A stretch of 61,092 nucleotides of DNA, taken from contig NZ_BBPQ01000003.1 of the NCBI RefSeq assembly GCF_000787855.1, forward strand, positions 8,760 through 69,851, in the 5' to 3' direction. Both the position numbers and the translations under genes were made by a program. The DNA is from Streptacidiphilus anmyonensis (GTDB taxonomy: Bacteria; Actinomycetota; Actinomycetes; Streptomycetales; Streptomycetaceae). The notes under the pieces are model-generated. The model ran no database searches. It was not told where the DNA came from and worked only from the letters and a program-made list of their open reading frames with translations. Of this stretch, positions 16,384-23,302 are shown piece after piece. Position 1 is the first letter of the stretch. Each line of letters begins with the position of its first letter.

Positions 16384-17913
16384 ATGTCGTTGGGACGAAG
16401 GGCATCGCAGGCGTGTCCAGGCAGGACGCCGGCATGGGTCGGGCACCCGGTCACCCTGGTGGCGGGCCTGGTGCTGGCCGTGAACGACCACGTCCTCAAG
16501 GAGGCGCTGCCCGGTCTGCTCACCGGCAAGCTCAGTGATGTCGCGGGGTTGGTGGCGGTTCCGCCGCTGCTGGCGTTGCTGTTCGAGAGCGTGGGTCGTC
16601 GGTCCGGGGACCGGATCGCGGCCGCGGCGCTGTTGGCGACCGGGGTCGGATTCGTGGTCGTGAAGTCGTCCGCGTCGGCCGCCGCCGCGGCGTCCGGGAT
16701 GTGGTCCTGGATGCTGCCTTCCCGGGTGGTCGCGGACCCGTGGGATCTGCTGGCCCTGCCTGCGCTCGGGGTCTCGTGGTGGGTGTGGACCCGCACGCGG
16801 CCTGCACGGACGCGCGGGCGGCTCGTCGCGCGGATCCGCGTCCTGGTGGCGGTTCCGCTGGTGGTGTCCGCCACCGTGGCGACGGCGTATCCCTGGCATC
16901 CGTACAGCGACGCGGTCGTCGGTACGAAGGACGGCGCGGTCGTGGTGCTGGAGTTCGGCGGCGCCACCACGACGTCCGAGGGAACCGTCCTCAGCTCGCG
17001 GGACGAGGGTGCGACGTGGCAGGAGGGCCCCGGCGGCGTTCCGAGCGCCTCGGCCGTACCGGGGCTCGTGGTGCGCACCCAGGCGTGCGTGCCGACCGAT
17101 CCCGGCCGATGCTACCGAGTCGTGACCGGCCGACCCCTGGTCGAGCAGAGCGACGACGGTGGTCGCAGCTGGTCGACGGCCTGGGCGCTCTCCCCGGGGC
17201 GTGAGCGGTACCTGCGGCGCACCGGTGACTTCGGCGGCCCGGTCGCTGCGGGAACCCTGTCGTTCGCCTCGACCTCGCTGGTGGTCCTGCCCGCGTCGGG
17301 CGGCCACGTGGTCCTCGTCGCCGACCAGAACGACGGGCTGGTCGTGCGGGACGCGAGCGGGCACTGGGCGCGTCGCGGGCTGGCGCAGGCCGACCCGGAT
17401 CCCTCTCGCGCGGCCCCGCTCACGGGATTCGGCAAGGGCATCGCCACCAGGTACCTGTTCGCCCTCGGCGCGGGCTGGCTCGCCGTCCTGGTCGGCCTCG
17501 CCGCTTCGCGCGTACGCCGGCAGGCGTCCCGAGCGGTCCTTGCCGCGCAAGGGCTGCGGGTCACGCTCGGTCTCGCCTGGCTGGTCGTGCTGGACGTGTT
17601 CGACCGGGTGGGCGGTGAGCCCTCGGCGATGCGCGTCGTCGTGCTGGCGGCGGTCGGCGCCGTCGTCCTCCTCGGCCTGTCGATCACCAGGCGGCGCCCG
17701 GCGGGCAGCCCAGCCGACGGCCCGGCCCTGCGCCGAACGCTCGCCGGTGCGGCCCTCGGCACCGGGCTCTTGACCCTCCTGCCCTTCCTGGGATGGACGG
17801 TCGCCCGCCCGGACAGCTACACCGTCGCGTCCGTCCTGTCCTTCCTGCTGCTGCTGGCGGGACTCGCCTGCTCCGGGGCCCTGGCCTGGCGACTGGCCGC
17901 CCCGGACGAGTGA
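16384..17913 (+). CDS. Membrane protein with an Asp-box (BNR/sialidase-like) extracytoplasmic domain
   Basis: 509 residues. Several hydrophobic segments in residues 20-170 anchor the N-terminus. The central domain (about 175-345) holds two Asp-box motifs, SRDEGATW and SDDGGRSW, the signature turn of BNR/sialidase or VPS10-type beta-propeller blades. Four or five more helices follow (345-509). Two Asp-boxes suggest only part of a propeller, and no sialidase Arg triad or catalytic Tyr/Glu could be placed, so a binding role is more likely than catalysis (inference). Start ATG 16384 has only weak ribosome binding sequence. Confidence 0.7.
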   Translation: MSLGRRASQACPGRTPAWVGHPVTLVAGLVLAVNDHVLKEALPGLLTGKLSDVAGLVAVPPLLALLFESVGRRSGDRIAAAALLATGVGFVVVKSSASAAAAASGMWSWMLPSRVVADPWDLLALPALGVSWWVWTRTRPARTRGRLVARIRVLVAVPLVVSATVATAYPWHPYSDAVVGTKDGAVVVLEFGGATTTSEGTVLSSRDEGATWQEGPGGVPSASAVPGLVVRTQACVPTDPGRCYRVVTGRPLVEQSDDGGRSWSTAWALSPGRERYLRRTGDFGGPVAAGTLSFASTSLVVLPASGGHVVLVADQNDGLVVRDASGHWARRGLAQADPDPSRAAPLTGFGKGIATRYLFALGAGWLAVLVGLAASRVRRQASRAVLAAQGLRVTLGLAWLVVLDVFDRVGGEPSAMRVVVLAAVGAVVLLGLSITRRRPAGSPADGPALRRTLAGAALGTGLLTLLPFLGWTVARPDSYTVASVLSFLLLLAGLACSGALAWRLAAPDE

Positions 17914-18005
17914 GCTCCCGGAAGCCCGCCCCGGCGCGGACACCTGATGACGCGTCCGACCCGTCGTCACGGGTGCGTGGGACAGCACCGTGGTACAACA
18001 CGAAG

Positions 18006-18638
18006 ATGACCAGCGAGAGTTACCTTGCCGCCGCGGAGGCGGCCGTGTCGCTGTTGGCGCATCCGTCCGTGGCCGACGCATGGGACGAGCCCAGCGCCCT
18101 GAAGGGCTACGCCGTCAGCGGGCTCGCGGGCCATCTGGCCGGGCAGATCGGCGTGGTGGCCAAGGTGCTCGACGGCCCGGAACCGGACACCGAGCCCGTG
18201 ACGCTGCTGGACTCCCTGCTTCAGGCCAGGTGGCTCGACGCCGACCAGGACGGCGAGGTCCACCGCGGGAGCAGGGGCCGCGGCGCGGAGTACGCAGCGG
18301 CCGGCCCGCAGGCGCTGGCGGCCCGGACCGCGGAGACGCTCGACCGGCTGCGCCGGGACCTGCCGCGCCAGTCCCCGCAGCGGGTGGTGCAGTTCCCGTG
18401 GGGCCCGCCCTCACTGAGCCTGGCCGACCTGCTGACCAACCGCCTGATGGAACTCGTCGTGCACCTCGACGACCTGGCGGTCAGCGTGGGCGTACCGACG
18501 CCCGAACTGCCCGCCGCGGCGACCGACGCCGTCGTCCGCCTACTGGCCACACTGGCGGCCAGACGGCACGGCTCCGTGCCCGTCCTGCGCGCGCTCACCC
18601 GCGCGGAACGTGCTCCGGACTCGATCGCCGCCTTCTGA
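18006..18638 (+). CDS. Maleylpyruvate isomerase family (mycothiol-dependent, DinB-like) protein
   Basis: 210 residues. The N-terminal four-helix bundle has the expected metal-site residues: the histidine in SGLAGHLAGQIG (near 45) and the late pair in RLMELVVHLDDLA (near 155). This is the MDMPI/DinB-like fold used by mycothiol S-transferases and maleylpyruvate isomerase. The substrate cannot be assigned, and no aromatic degradation genes lie next to it. An upstream in-frame extension back to 17793 overlaps the preceding gene and is rejected; ATG 18006 is the natural start. Confidence 0.8.
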   Translation: MTSESYLAAAEAAVSLLAHPSVADAWDEPSALKGYAVSGLAGHLAGQIGVVAKVLDGPEPDTEPVTLLDSLLQARWLDADQDGEVHRGSRGRGAEYAAAGPQALAARTAETLDRLRRDLPRQSPQRVVQFPWGPPSLSLADLLTNRLMELVVHLDDLAVSVGVPTPELPAAATDAVVRLLATLAARRHGSVPVLRALTRAERAPDSIAAF

Positions 18639-18742
18639 CCCCGTAGGTCGCGGGCCGTCCGCACGCCCGGCACGACGCGCCCGCCGGGGGACGGACTGGG
18701 ATAGTGCCGTGAGGTCGGCAGTCGAGACGGAGGTGGCTGATC

Positions 18743-19090
18743 ATGATCTGGGAGCGCTTGCTCGAGTACTGCCTGGCCAAACCCGGAGCCTGGCAGGACG
18801 AGCCGTGGGAGGGTGACGTCGTCGCCAAGGTGGGCGACAAGGTGTTCGCGTTCCTCGGTTCCCCGGCGGGCGATGCCATCGGCCTGAAGTGCGGCCCGGA
18901 CCGTGACACGGCCGATGAGTGGCTGGCGCGCTATCCCGGCGCTGTCACGGCCAGTTCCTACATCGGCCGATACGGCTGGAACAGCCTCGCGCTCAGCGGG
19001 GGGATCCCCGAGGACGAACTGCTCGCCGCCGTCGACGAGTCCTACGATGCGATCCTCGCGAAACTGCCCAAGCGCCTTCGGCCGGCCTGA
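18743..19090 (+). CDS. MmcQ/YjbR family protein
   Basis: 115 residues, a single YjbR-like domain (CyaY-like fold): LLEYCLAKPGAWQDEPWEGDVVAKVGDKVF at the start, then LKCGPDRDTADEWLARYPG and SYIGRYGWNSLALSGG, closing with a C-terminal helix containing DESYDAILAKLPKRLR. These proteins are annotated as DNA-binding or MmcQ-like, but the biochemical role is not established. GGAGGTGGCTGATC before ATG 18743 is a strong ribosome binding site. Likely monocistronic. Confidence 0.85.
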   Translation: MIWERLLEYCLAKPGAWQDEPWEGDVVAKVGDKVFAFLGSPAGDAIGLKCGPDRDTADEWLARYPGAVTASSYIGRYGWNSLALSGGIPEDELLAAVDESYDAILAKLPKRLRPA

Positions 19091-19181
19091 CACCGCCGCC
19101 GTCCGCCACGCCGGGGCGGGTGCCGCCGCGTCGGGACTGCCGGCCGGGGTGCGGCCGCGGCAGTAGCCGAGCAGCGGTGGT

Positions 19182-19208
19182 TGTCACATGCGTGGGCCGG
19201 GCGGTGTC
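19182..19208 (+). promoter_or_regulatory. ECF41-type promoter upstream of the CMD gene
   Basis: TGTCACA (19182-19188), 16 bp, then TGTC (19205-19208). The consensus reported for ECF41 sigma factors, as I remember it, is TGTCACA-N16-CGTC located in front of the conserved partner gene. This matches with one base different, 49 bp before the ATG of the CMD gene, which is coupled to an ECF41-like sigma gene. Confidence 0.75.
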
Positions 19209-19256
19209 TTCATGCCGAACCGCCCCGCAAGGGGGCGCACAGCAAGGAGAGTCAGC

Positions 19257-19835
19257 ATGGCGCTGCGCCTGCCGAAGGCCGAGCTCCCGGTCGATCTCGA
19301 GGAGAACATGATCAAGCAGCTGGGCATGGTGCCCGAGAACGTGGAGGTGCTCTGGCACAGCCCCCAGGCGGCGCAGGACAACCTGGAGTTCGGAGCCAAG
19401 GTGGGGGCGTGGGGCGCGGTCGCCCCGGGCCTGAGGTCGTTCGCGCACATGGCCGTCGCGTCGCAGGTCGGCTGCGGCTGGTGCCTGGACGTCGGCTACT
19501 TCCAGGCGCAGAACGAGAACCTGGACCTGAACAAGGCCAGCCAGGTGCCGCGGTGGCGGGAGGCGGACGTGTTCACCGAGCTGGAGCGCGACGTCATGGG
19601 GTACGCCGAGGCGATGACGGACACGCCGCCGACCGTCACCGACGAGCAGTACGCCGGCCTGCTGCGGCGGCTCGGGGCTCCGGCGATGGTGGAACTCACC
19701 GCGTTCGTCGCCTACGTCAACCTGGCGACCAGGGCCAACGTGGCGAACGGGGTCACCTCGCAGGGCTTCTCCGACAACTGCGCGATCCCGCTGGCCGAGC
19801 GGCCGGCGGCGTCCTCCGCCGGGGCCGGGGCGTGA
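19257..19835 (+). CDS. Carboxymuconolactone decarboxylase/AhpD-like protein (ECF41 partner)
   Basis: 192 residues. The AhpD/CMD core shows the redox motif VGCGWCLD with Cys73 and Cys76 and the following helix DVGYFQAQNENL; this family includes thiol peroxidase-coupled AhpD and gamma-CMD enzymes. The CXXC points to a disulfide-based oxidoreductase role. AGGAGA six bases before ATG 19257 supports the start. Its stop overlaps the GTG of the sigma gene (GTGA). CMD-like proteins are one of the three partner types (with oxidoreductases and epimerases) found beside ECF41 sigma factors. Confidence 0.88.
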   Translation: MALRLPKAELPVDLEENMIKQLGMVPENVEVLWHSPQAAQDNLEFGAKVGAWGAVAPGLRSFAHMAVASQVGCGWCLDVGYFQAQNENLDLNKASQVPRWREADVFTELERDVMGYAEAMTDTPPTVTDEQYAGLLRRLGAPAMVELTAFVAYVNLATRANVANGVTSQGFSDNCAIPLAERPAASSAGAGA

Positions 19836-20721
19836 TCGAGGAACCGTTCGTCGCCCACCGGGGTCTGTTGTTCACCGTCGCCTACGAGATGCTCGGTTCC
19901 GCGGCCGACGCGGAGGACGTGCTTCAGGAGACCTGGACGCGGAGGACGTGCTTCAGGAGACCTGGCTGAGGTGGGCCGATGTCGATCGGTCGCAGGTCCA
20001 CGACGCGCGGGCCTACCTCGTCCGTGCCGTCACCCGGCAGGCGCTCAACCGCATGCGCGCACTGGCCCGCCGCCGCGAGGACTATGTGGGCCAGTGGCTG
20101 CCGGAGCCGCTGCTGACCCGCCCCGACGTCGCCGACGACGTCGAACTCGCCGAGAGCGTCTCGATCGCGATGCTGACCGTCCTGGAGACGCTCGGCCCGA
20201 CCGAGCGGGCGGTGTTCGTGCTCCGCGAGGTGTTCGACCTGCCCTACGACGAGGTCGCCGGGGCCGTGGGCAAGACACCCGCTGCGGTTCGGCAGATCGC
20301 CCGGCGGGCCCGGGACCACGTCGCCGCCCGGCGGCCACGCGTCAGCGTGAGCCCGTCGGAGCACAGGGCCGTGATGGACCGGTTCCTCGCCGCACTGAAC
20401 ACCGGCCGCGTCCAGGAACTGATGGAGACCATGGCGCCGGACGTGGTCCTCCTCGCCGACGGCGGCGGGCGGACGGCCGCCGCCCCGGCCCCCGTCCACG
20501 GGGCCCGACTCGTGGCGACGATGCTCGCCGGCACCGACCGGGCCGCCTTCGCATACACGGTGGTGTGGCTCAACGGCGTCCCCGCGATCCGGATCGAATC
20601 CGACAGTGGCCGGGCCGCGGTCAGCCTCGTGATCGAGAACGGGCACATCACCCGGATCTACGCGACATCCAACCCGGAGAAACTGACGCGACTCGACAGT
20701 CCGGCCGACCTCACCAGGTAG
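19832..20721 (+). pseudogene. ECF41-type sigma factor, frameshifted by a 29-bp tandem duplication
   Basis: Reading from GTG 19832 gives the sigma2 start VIEEPFVAHRGLLFTVAYEM, then DAEDVLQETW, but an exact second copy of 29 bp shifts the frame and a TGA ends translation at 19968-19970. With one copy removed the frame continues without a break through the rest of sigma2 and sigma4 and a SnoaL-like C-terminal extension to 20721 (about 286 residues). The ECF41 marks are all present: WLPEPL after sigma2, DGGGR in the extension and NPEKL near the end. As written the protein is cut in its core-binding region; a separate start at 19948 would lack the first third of sigma2. It may be a recent null or a reversible repeat switch. 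Confidence 0.85.
19907..19964. repeat. Exact 29-bp tandem duplication within the sigma gene
   Basis: Copy 1 at 19907-19935 and copy 2 at 19936-19964 are identical (GACGCGGAGGACGTG ... GAGACCTG). The unit is not a multiple of three. It duplicates codons for DAEDVLQETW, the conserved helix of sigma region 2. Confidence 0.97.
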
Positions 20722-20725
20722 CCCC

Positions 20726-20774
20726 GGCGCGGGTGTTCCGGGCATCCAGCCCCGGACACCCGGACACCCGCGCC
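20726..20774. terminator. Bidirectional hairpin after the sigma gene
   Basis: GGCGCGGGTGT at 20726-20736 pairs exactly with ACACCCGCGCC at 20764-20774, with inner CCGGG/CCCGG pairing. It lies between the convergent sigma and SRPBCC genes. Confidence 0.6.
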
Positions 20775-20850
20775 GCCGCGGCAGCCGCCCGAGCGGGCGA
20801 CGCCGACGGCGGCGAGGCGGAGGACGGGGTGGGCGTCTTCCGTCGGGGGG

Positions 20851-21309
20851 TCAGGCCGGAGTGATCCGGCCACGCCACGCCCCGCTCTCCATACCGCGGT
20901 CCTCGATGAACGACTTGAAGCGTCGCAGGTCCCCCTTGACGCGCCGGTCGACCATGCCCATCATGTCCGCGGCCTTCTCCGCCACGCCGTCCGGCACGAA
21001 GTCGATGGCCAGGCGGACGGCGGTGCGCTGGGCGTCCAGGGGTTCGAACGTCACCACGCCCATCTGCTGTACCTCGCCGCCGATGGTGCGCCAGGCGATC
21101 TTCTGGTCGGGCAGCTGGTCCACGATCTCGGTGTCGAACTCGCGAGTCGCCCCACCGACGCTGGTCCTCCAGTGGTTGTGCCGCGCATCGATCTGGGTGA
21201 CCTCCTCCACTCCCTCCATGAACCGCGGGAACTCCTCGAACTGAGTCCACTGGTTGTAGGCGGTGTGCAGCGGCACCTCCACCTCGACCGATTCCTGCAC
21301 CATGCTCAT
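20851..21309 (-). CDS. SRPBCC family protein (polyketide cyclase/dehydrase-like)
   Basis: 152 residues, a full single SRPBCC domain: ESVEVEVPLHTAYNQWTQFEEFPRFM at the start, the EIVDQLPDQKIAWRT strand pair around 62-77, and a long C-terminal helix (GDLRRFKSFIEDRG). This is the START-like helix-grip fold for hydrophobic ligands; ligand and role are unknown. ATG 21309 with GAGGAG 4-5 nt upstream is preferred. It resembles the SRPBCC core of the gas-vesicle-linked protein at 29940-31028 (shared TAYxxWTxxExFxxFMxGV-type start), though far apart in the window. Confidence 0.85.
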   Translation of the reverse strand: MSMVQESVEVEVPLHTAYNQWTQFEEFPRFMEGVEEVTQIDARHNHWRTSVGGATREFDTEIVDQLPDQKIAWRTIGGEVQQMGVVTFEPLDAQRTAVRLAIDFVPDGVAEKAADMMGMVDRRVKGDLRRFKSFIEDRGMESGAWRGRITPA

Positions 21310-21488
21310 GCCGCTCCTCATTCCGCTCGGCTACGCGTTGACGCTGGTGCGTGTGCCCCATAAACCAGGACCTAACATCCGAAAGCTGTCCTGTCAGAGG
21401 GCTGCGAGGCCTGCGCGGAGGATCGGACGTCTGTTCCCAGCCACGTGCAGAGCAGGAAGGATTCGCGGAGCTGCTGCCTGCCGTGGGG

Positions 21489-22361
21489 TTAGCGGCCGAT
21501 CTTGTCCAGCTCGGCGAGGTCGTCGTCGGAGAGCTGGAGTTCCGCGCCGGCTGCGTTCTCGCGCAGGTGTGCCGCCGACGAGGTGCCGGGGATCAGCAGG
21601 ATGTTCGGCGACCGCTGCAACAGCCAGGTCAGGGCGACCGACATCGGCGTCGCGTCCAACCGGGCGGCCACGGCCGTGAGGGCCGAGGACTGCAGCGGGC
21701 TGAAGCCGCCGAGGGGGAAGAAGGGCACGTAGGCGATGGCCTGTTCGGCGAGCTCGTCGATCAGGTCGTCGTCGTGGCGGTGGGCGAGGTTGTACATGTT
21801 CTGGACGCACACGATCGGCGCGATCGAGCGTGCCTCGGCCACCTGTGCCGTCGTCGCGTTGCTCACGCCGAGATGCCGGATCAGTCCCTGCTGCTGGAGT
21901 TCGACGAGAGTTTCGAACGCCTCGGCGAGCGAACCGGGCACGGGGCCCTGGGCGTCGCCGAGCCGGAGGTTGACCACGTCCAGCGTGTCGAGGCCGAGGT
22001 TCTCCAGGTTCTCGGTGACGGCCCGGCGCAGCTCCTCAGGCTTGCGCGCAGGCGGCCAGCCTCCTTCCGCGTCGCGGGTCGCGCCGACCTTGGTCACGAT
22101 GTGCAGCGAGTCGGAGTACGGGTGCAGCGCTTCGCGGATCAGCTGGTTGGTGATGTGCGGCCCGTAGGCGTCGGCGGTGTCGATGTGGGTGATGCCGAGG
22201 CCGACGGCCTCGCGCAGGACGGCGAGCGCGCCCTCGCGGTCGGCGGGCGGACCCATGACCCAGGGGCCGGCCAACTGCATGGCGCCGTAGCCGAACCGGG
22301 TGACGGTCAGGTCGCCCAGGGTCCAGGTGCCGCCGGGCAGCGAGGTGGAGGGGGTGCTCAT
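21489..22361 (-). CDS. Aldo/keto reductase
   Basis: 290 residues, a complete AKR barrel. Catalytic residues are visible: Asp61 and Tyr66 in THIDTADAYGP and Lys91 in HIVTKVGA. The usual catalytic His position reads VVNLRL, as in a subgroup of bacterial AKRs, so full catalytic competence needs checking. NADPH-binding loops near SNATTAQV and IPGTSSAAHL are present. It should reduce small aldehydes or ketones in the cytoplasm. AAAGG six bases before ATG 22361 fixes the start; the longer frame to 22643 overlaps the regulator and is rejected. It is divergent from an HxlR regulator that probably controls it. Confidence 0.9.
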   Translation of the reverse strand: MSTPSTSLPGGTWTLGDLTVTRFGYGAMQLAGPWVMGPPADREGALAVLREAVGLGITHIDTADAYGPHITNQLIREALHPYSDSLHIVTKVGATRDAEGGWPPARKPEELRRAVTENLENLGLDTLDVVNLRLGDAQGPVPGSLAEAFETLVELQQQGLIRHLGVSNATTAQVAEARSIAPIVCVQNMYNLAHRHDDDLIDELAEQAIAYVPFFPLGGFSPLQSSALTAVAARLDATPMSVALTWLLQRSPNILLIPGTSSAAHLRENAAGAELQLSDDDLAELDKIGR

Positions 22362-22407
22362 GGTGTGCCTTTCGTGTCGAGCCAGGGGTGGTGCCTGACG
22401 GCTCCTT

Positions 22408-22423
22408 GCACCACTATTGGTGC
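22408..22423. promoter_or_regulatory. Inverted repeat between AKR and HxlR genes
   Basis: GCACCA-CTAT-TGGTGC, exact 6-bp arms, in the 129-bp divergent gap. Together with the palindrome at 22447 it is a likely HxlR binding site. Confidence 0.5.
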
Positions 22424-22446
22424 GTAGCTTTCTGCCGGGAAGTAGG

Positions 22447-22458
22447 CACTTCGAAGTG
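22447..22458. promoter_or_regulatory. Perfect 12-bp palindrome CACTTCGAAGTG
   Basis: A perfect palindrome 32 bp before the HxlR start, flanked by GTAGG and TGTAG. HxlR-type proteins bind palindromic sites between divergent genes, so this is the best operator candidate for the adjacent regulator. Confidence 0.6.
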
Positions 22459-22490
22459 TGTAGGGCACCCGCGGGTGAGAGGAACCGTCC

Positions 22491-22934
22491 ATGGCGACGA
22501 TGACGGCGGCCCAGCGAAGGGCGCAGGCCAAGGTGGAGTACGACGCCTTCGTCGCGGCCTGTCCGAGCCGCAAGCTGCTCGACCGGATCTCGGACAAGTG
22601 GGTCACGCTGATCCTGGCCGCGCTGGGCAGCGACAGCCCGCACGAGCCGGGCGCCGACTGCGCCGGCGGGCCCCGGGTGATGCGCTACTCGGAGCTCCAG
22701 CGCCTACTGGCCGGCGTCAGCCAGAAGATGCTCACCCAGACGCTGCGCTCCCTGGAGCGCGACGGCCTGGTCTCCCGCACTGCGGTGCCGACCGTGCCGG
22801 TCACGGTCTCCTACGAGCTGACCGGTCTCGGCCTGTCGCTGTACGAGATGATGCGCGGACTCAAGGCCTGGGCCGAGGTGCACATGGACGATGTGCTCGC
22901 CAACCGACAGACCTACGACACCCGCGTCGCCTGA
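22491..22934 (+). CDS. HxlR family winged-helix regulator
   Basis: 147 residues. The HxlR signature is clear: an N-terminal cysteine (Cys24, in AACPSRKLLDRISDKWVTLIL) and the wing-containing segment RVMRYSELQRLLAGVSQKMLTQTLRSLERDGLVSR. Such regulators often use the N-terminal Cys to sense electrophiles or oxidants (family knowledge). Residues 47-61 (DSPHEPGADCAGG) are an unusual loop insertion with a second Cys. It is divergent from the aldo/keto reductase, the natural target, consistent with a response to reactive carbonyls (inference). Confidence 0.9.
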   Translation: MATMTAAQRRAQAKVEYDAFVAACPSRKLLDRISDKWVTLILAALGSDSPHEPGADCAGGPRVMRYSELQRLLAGVSQKMLTQTLRSLERDGLVSRTAVPTVPVTVSYELTGLGLSLYEMMRGLKAWAEVHMDDVLANRQTYDTRVA

Positions 22935-22949
22935 ACCCACAACAGGATG

Positions 22950-23042
22950 CCAAGGGCCCGTGGTGGTGCACGGTCATGGGCGATGTGTGCGGCAAGGGCA
23001 CCCGAAGCTGCCAAACGCACCGCGCTGGCCCGTTACGCGCTA
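22950..23042 (+). pseudogene. Remnant of a SpoIIE/PP2C-type phosphatase domain
   Basis: About 30 codons of a PP2C-SpoIIE core: TVMGDVCGKG in one frame, then, after a one-base shift, PEAAKRTALARYAL in another. GDVCGKG followed by AAxxTALARY is the usual sequence around the metal-binding Asp of RsbU-like phosphatases. The flanking protein is gone. This is a decayed fragment beside the intact phosphatase at 23303, not an extra piece of it. Confidence 0.6.
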
Positions 23043-23166
23043 GCTTCTCCACCCCGTCCCGGTCCACGATCTCCAGGGCGCCGGCCAGCATCCGCTCACG
23101 GGGCAGCTTGCCGTCCGGATGCGGCTGGGGCTCCTGTAGCGACGGTCCGGATGGGGAAGTGTCCAT
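23038..23166 (-). pseudogene. Remnant of a TetR family regulator (N-terminus only)
   Basis: From ATG 23166 the frame reads a typical TetR first helix, LPRERMLAGALEIVDRDGVEKLA, and then loses similarity where it meets the phosphatase remnant. The recognition helix and ligand domain are missing. The two fragments abut head-on at about 23040, which suggests a deletion or illegitimate junction. Confidence 0.6.
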
Positions 23167-23302
23167 GCCAGCACCTTCTCTCCCCGCGTCGGCCTCCCCG
23201 TCCCTGCGGTCTTCCCGCCCCCCTTGAGGGTGCGCCGAGCCCCCGACACCGGAAGACTGGAGCCACGGCTGCTTCTGTGCCCTCACGCTTGGAGGTGCCC
23301 GG

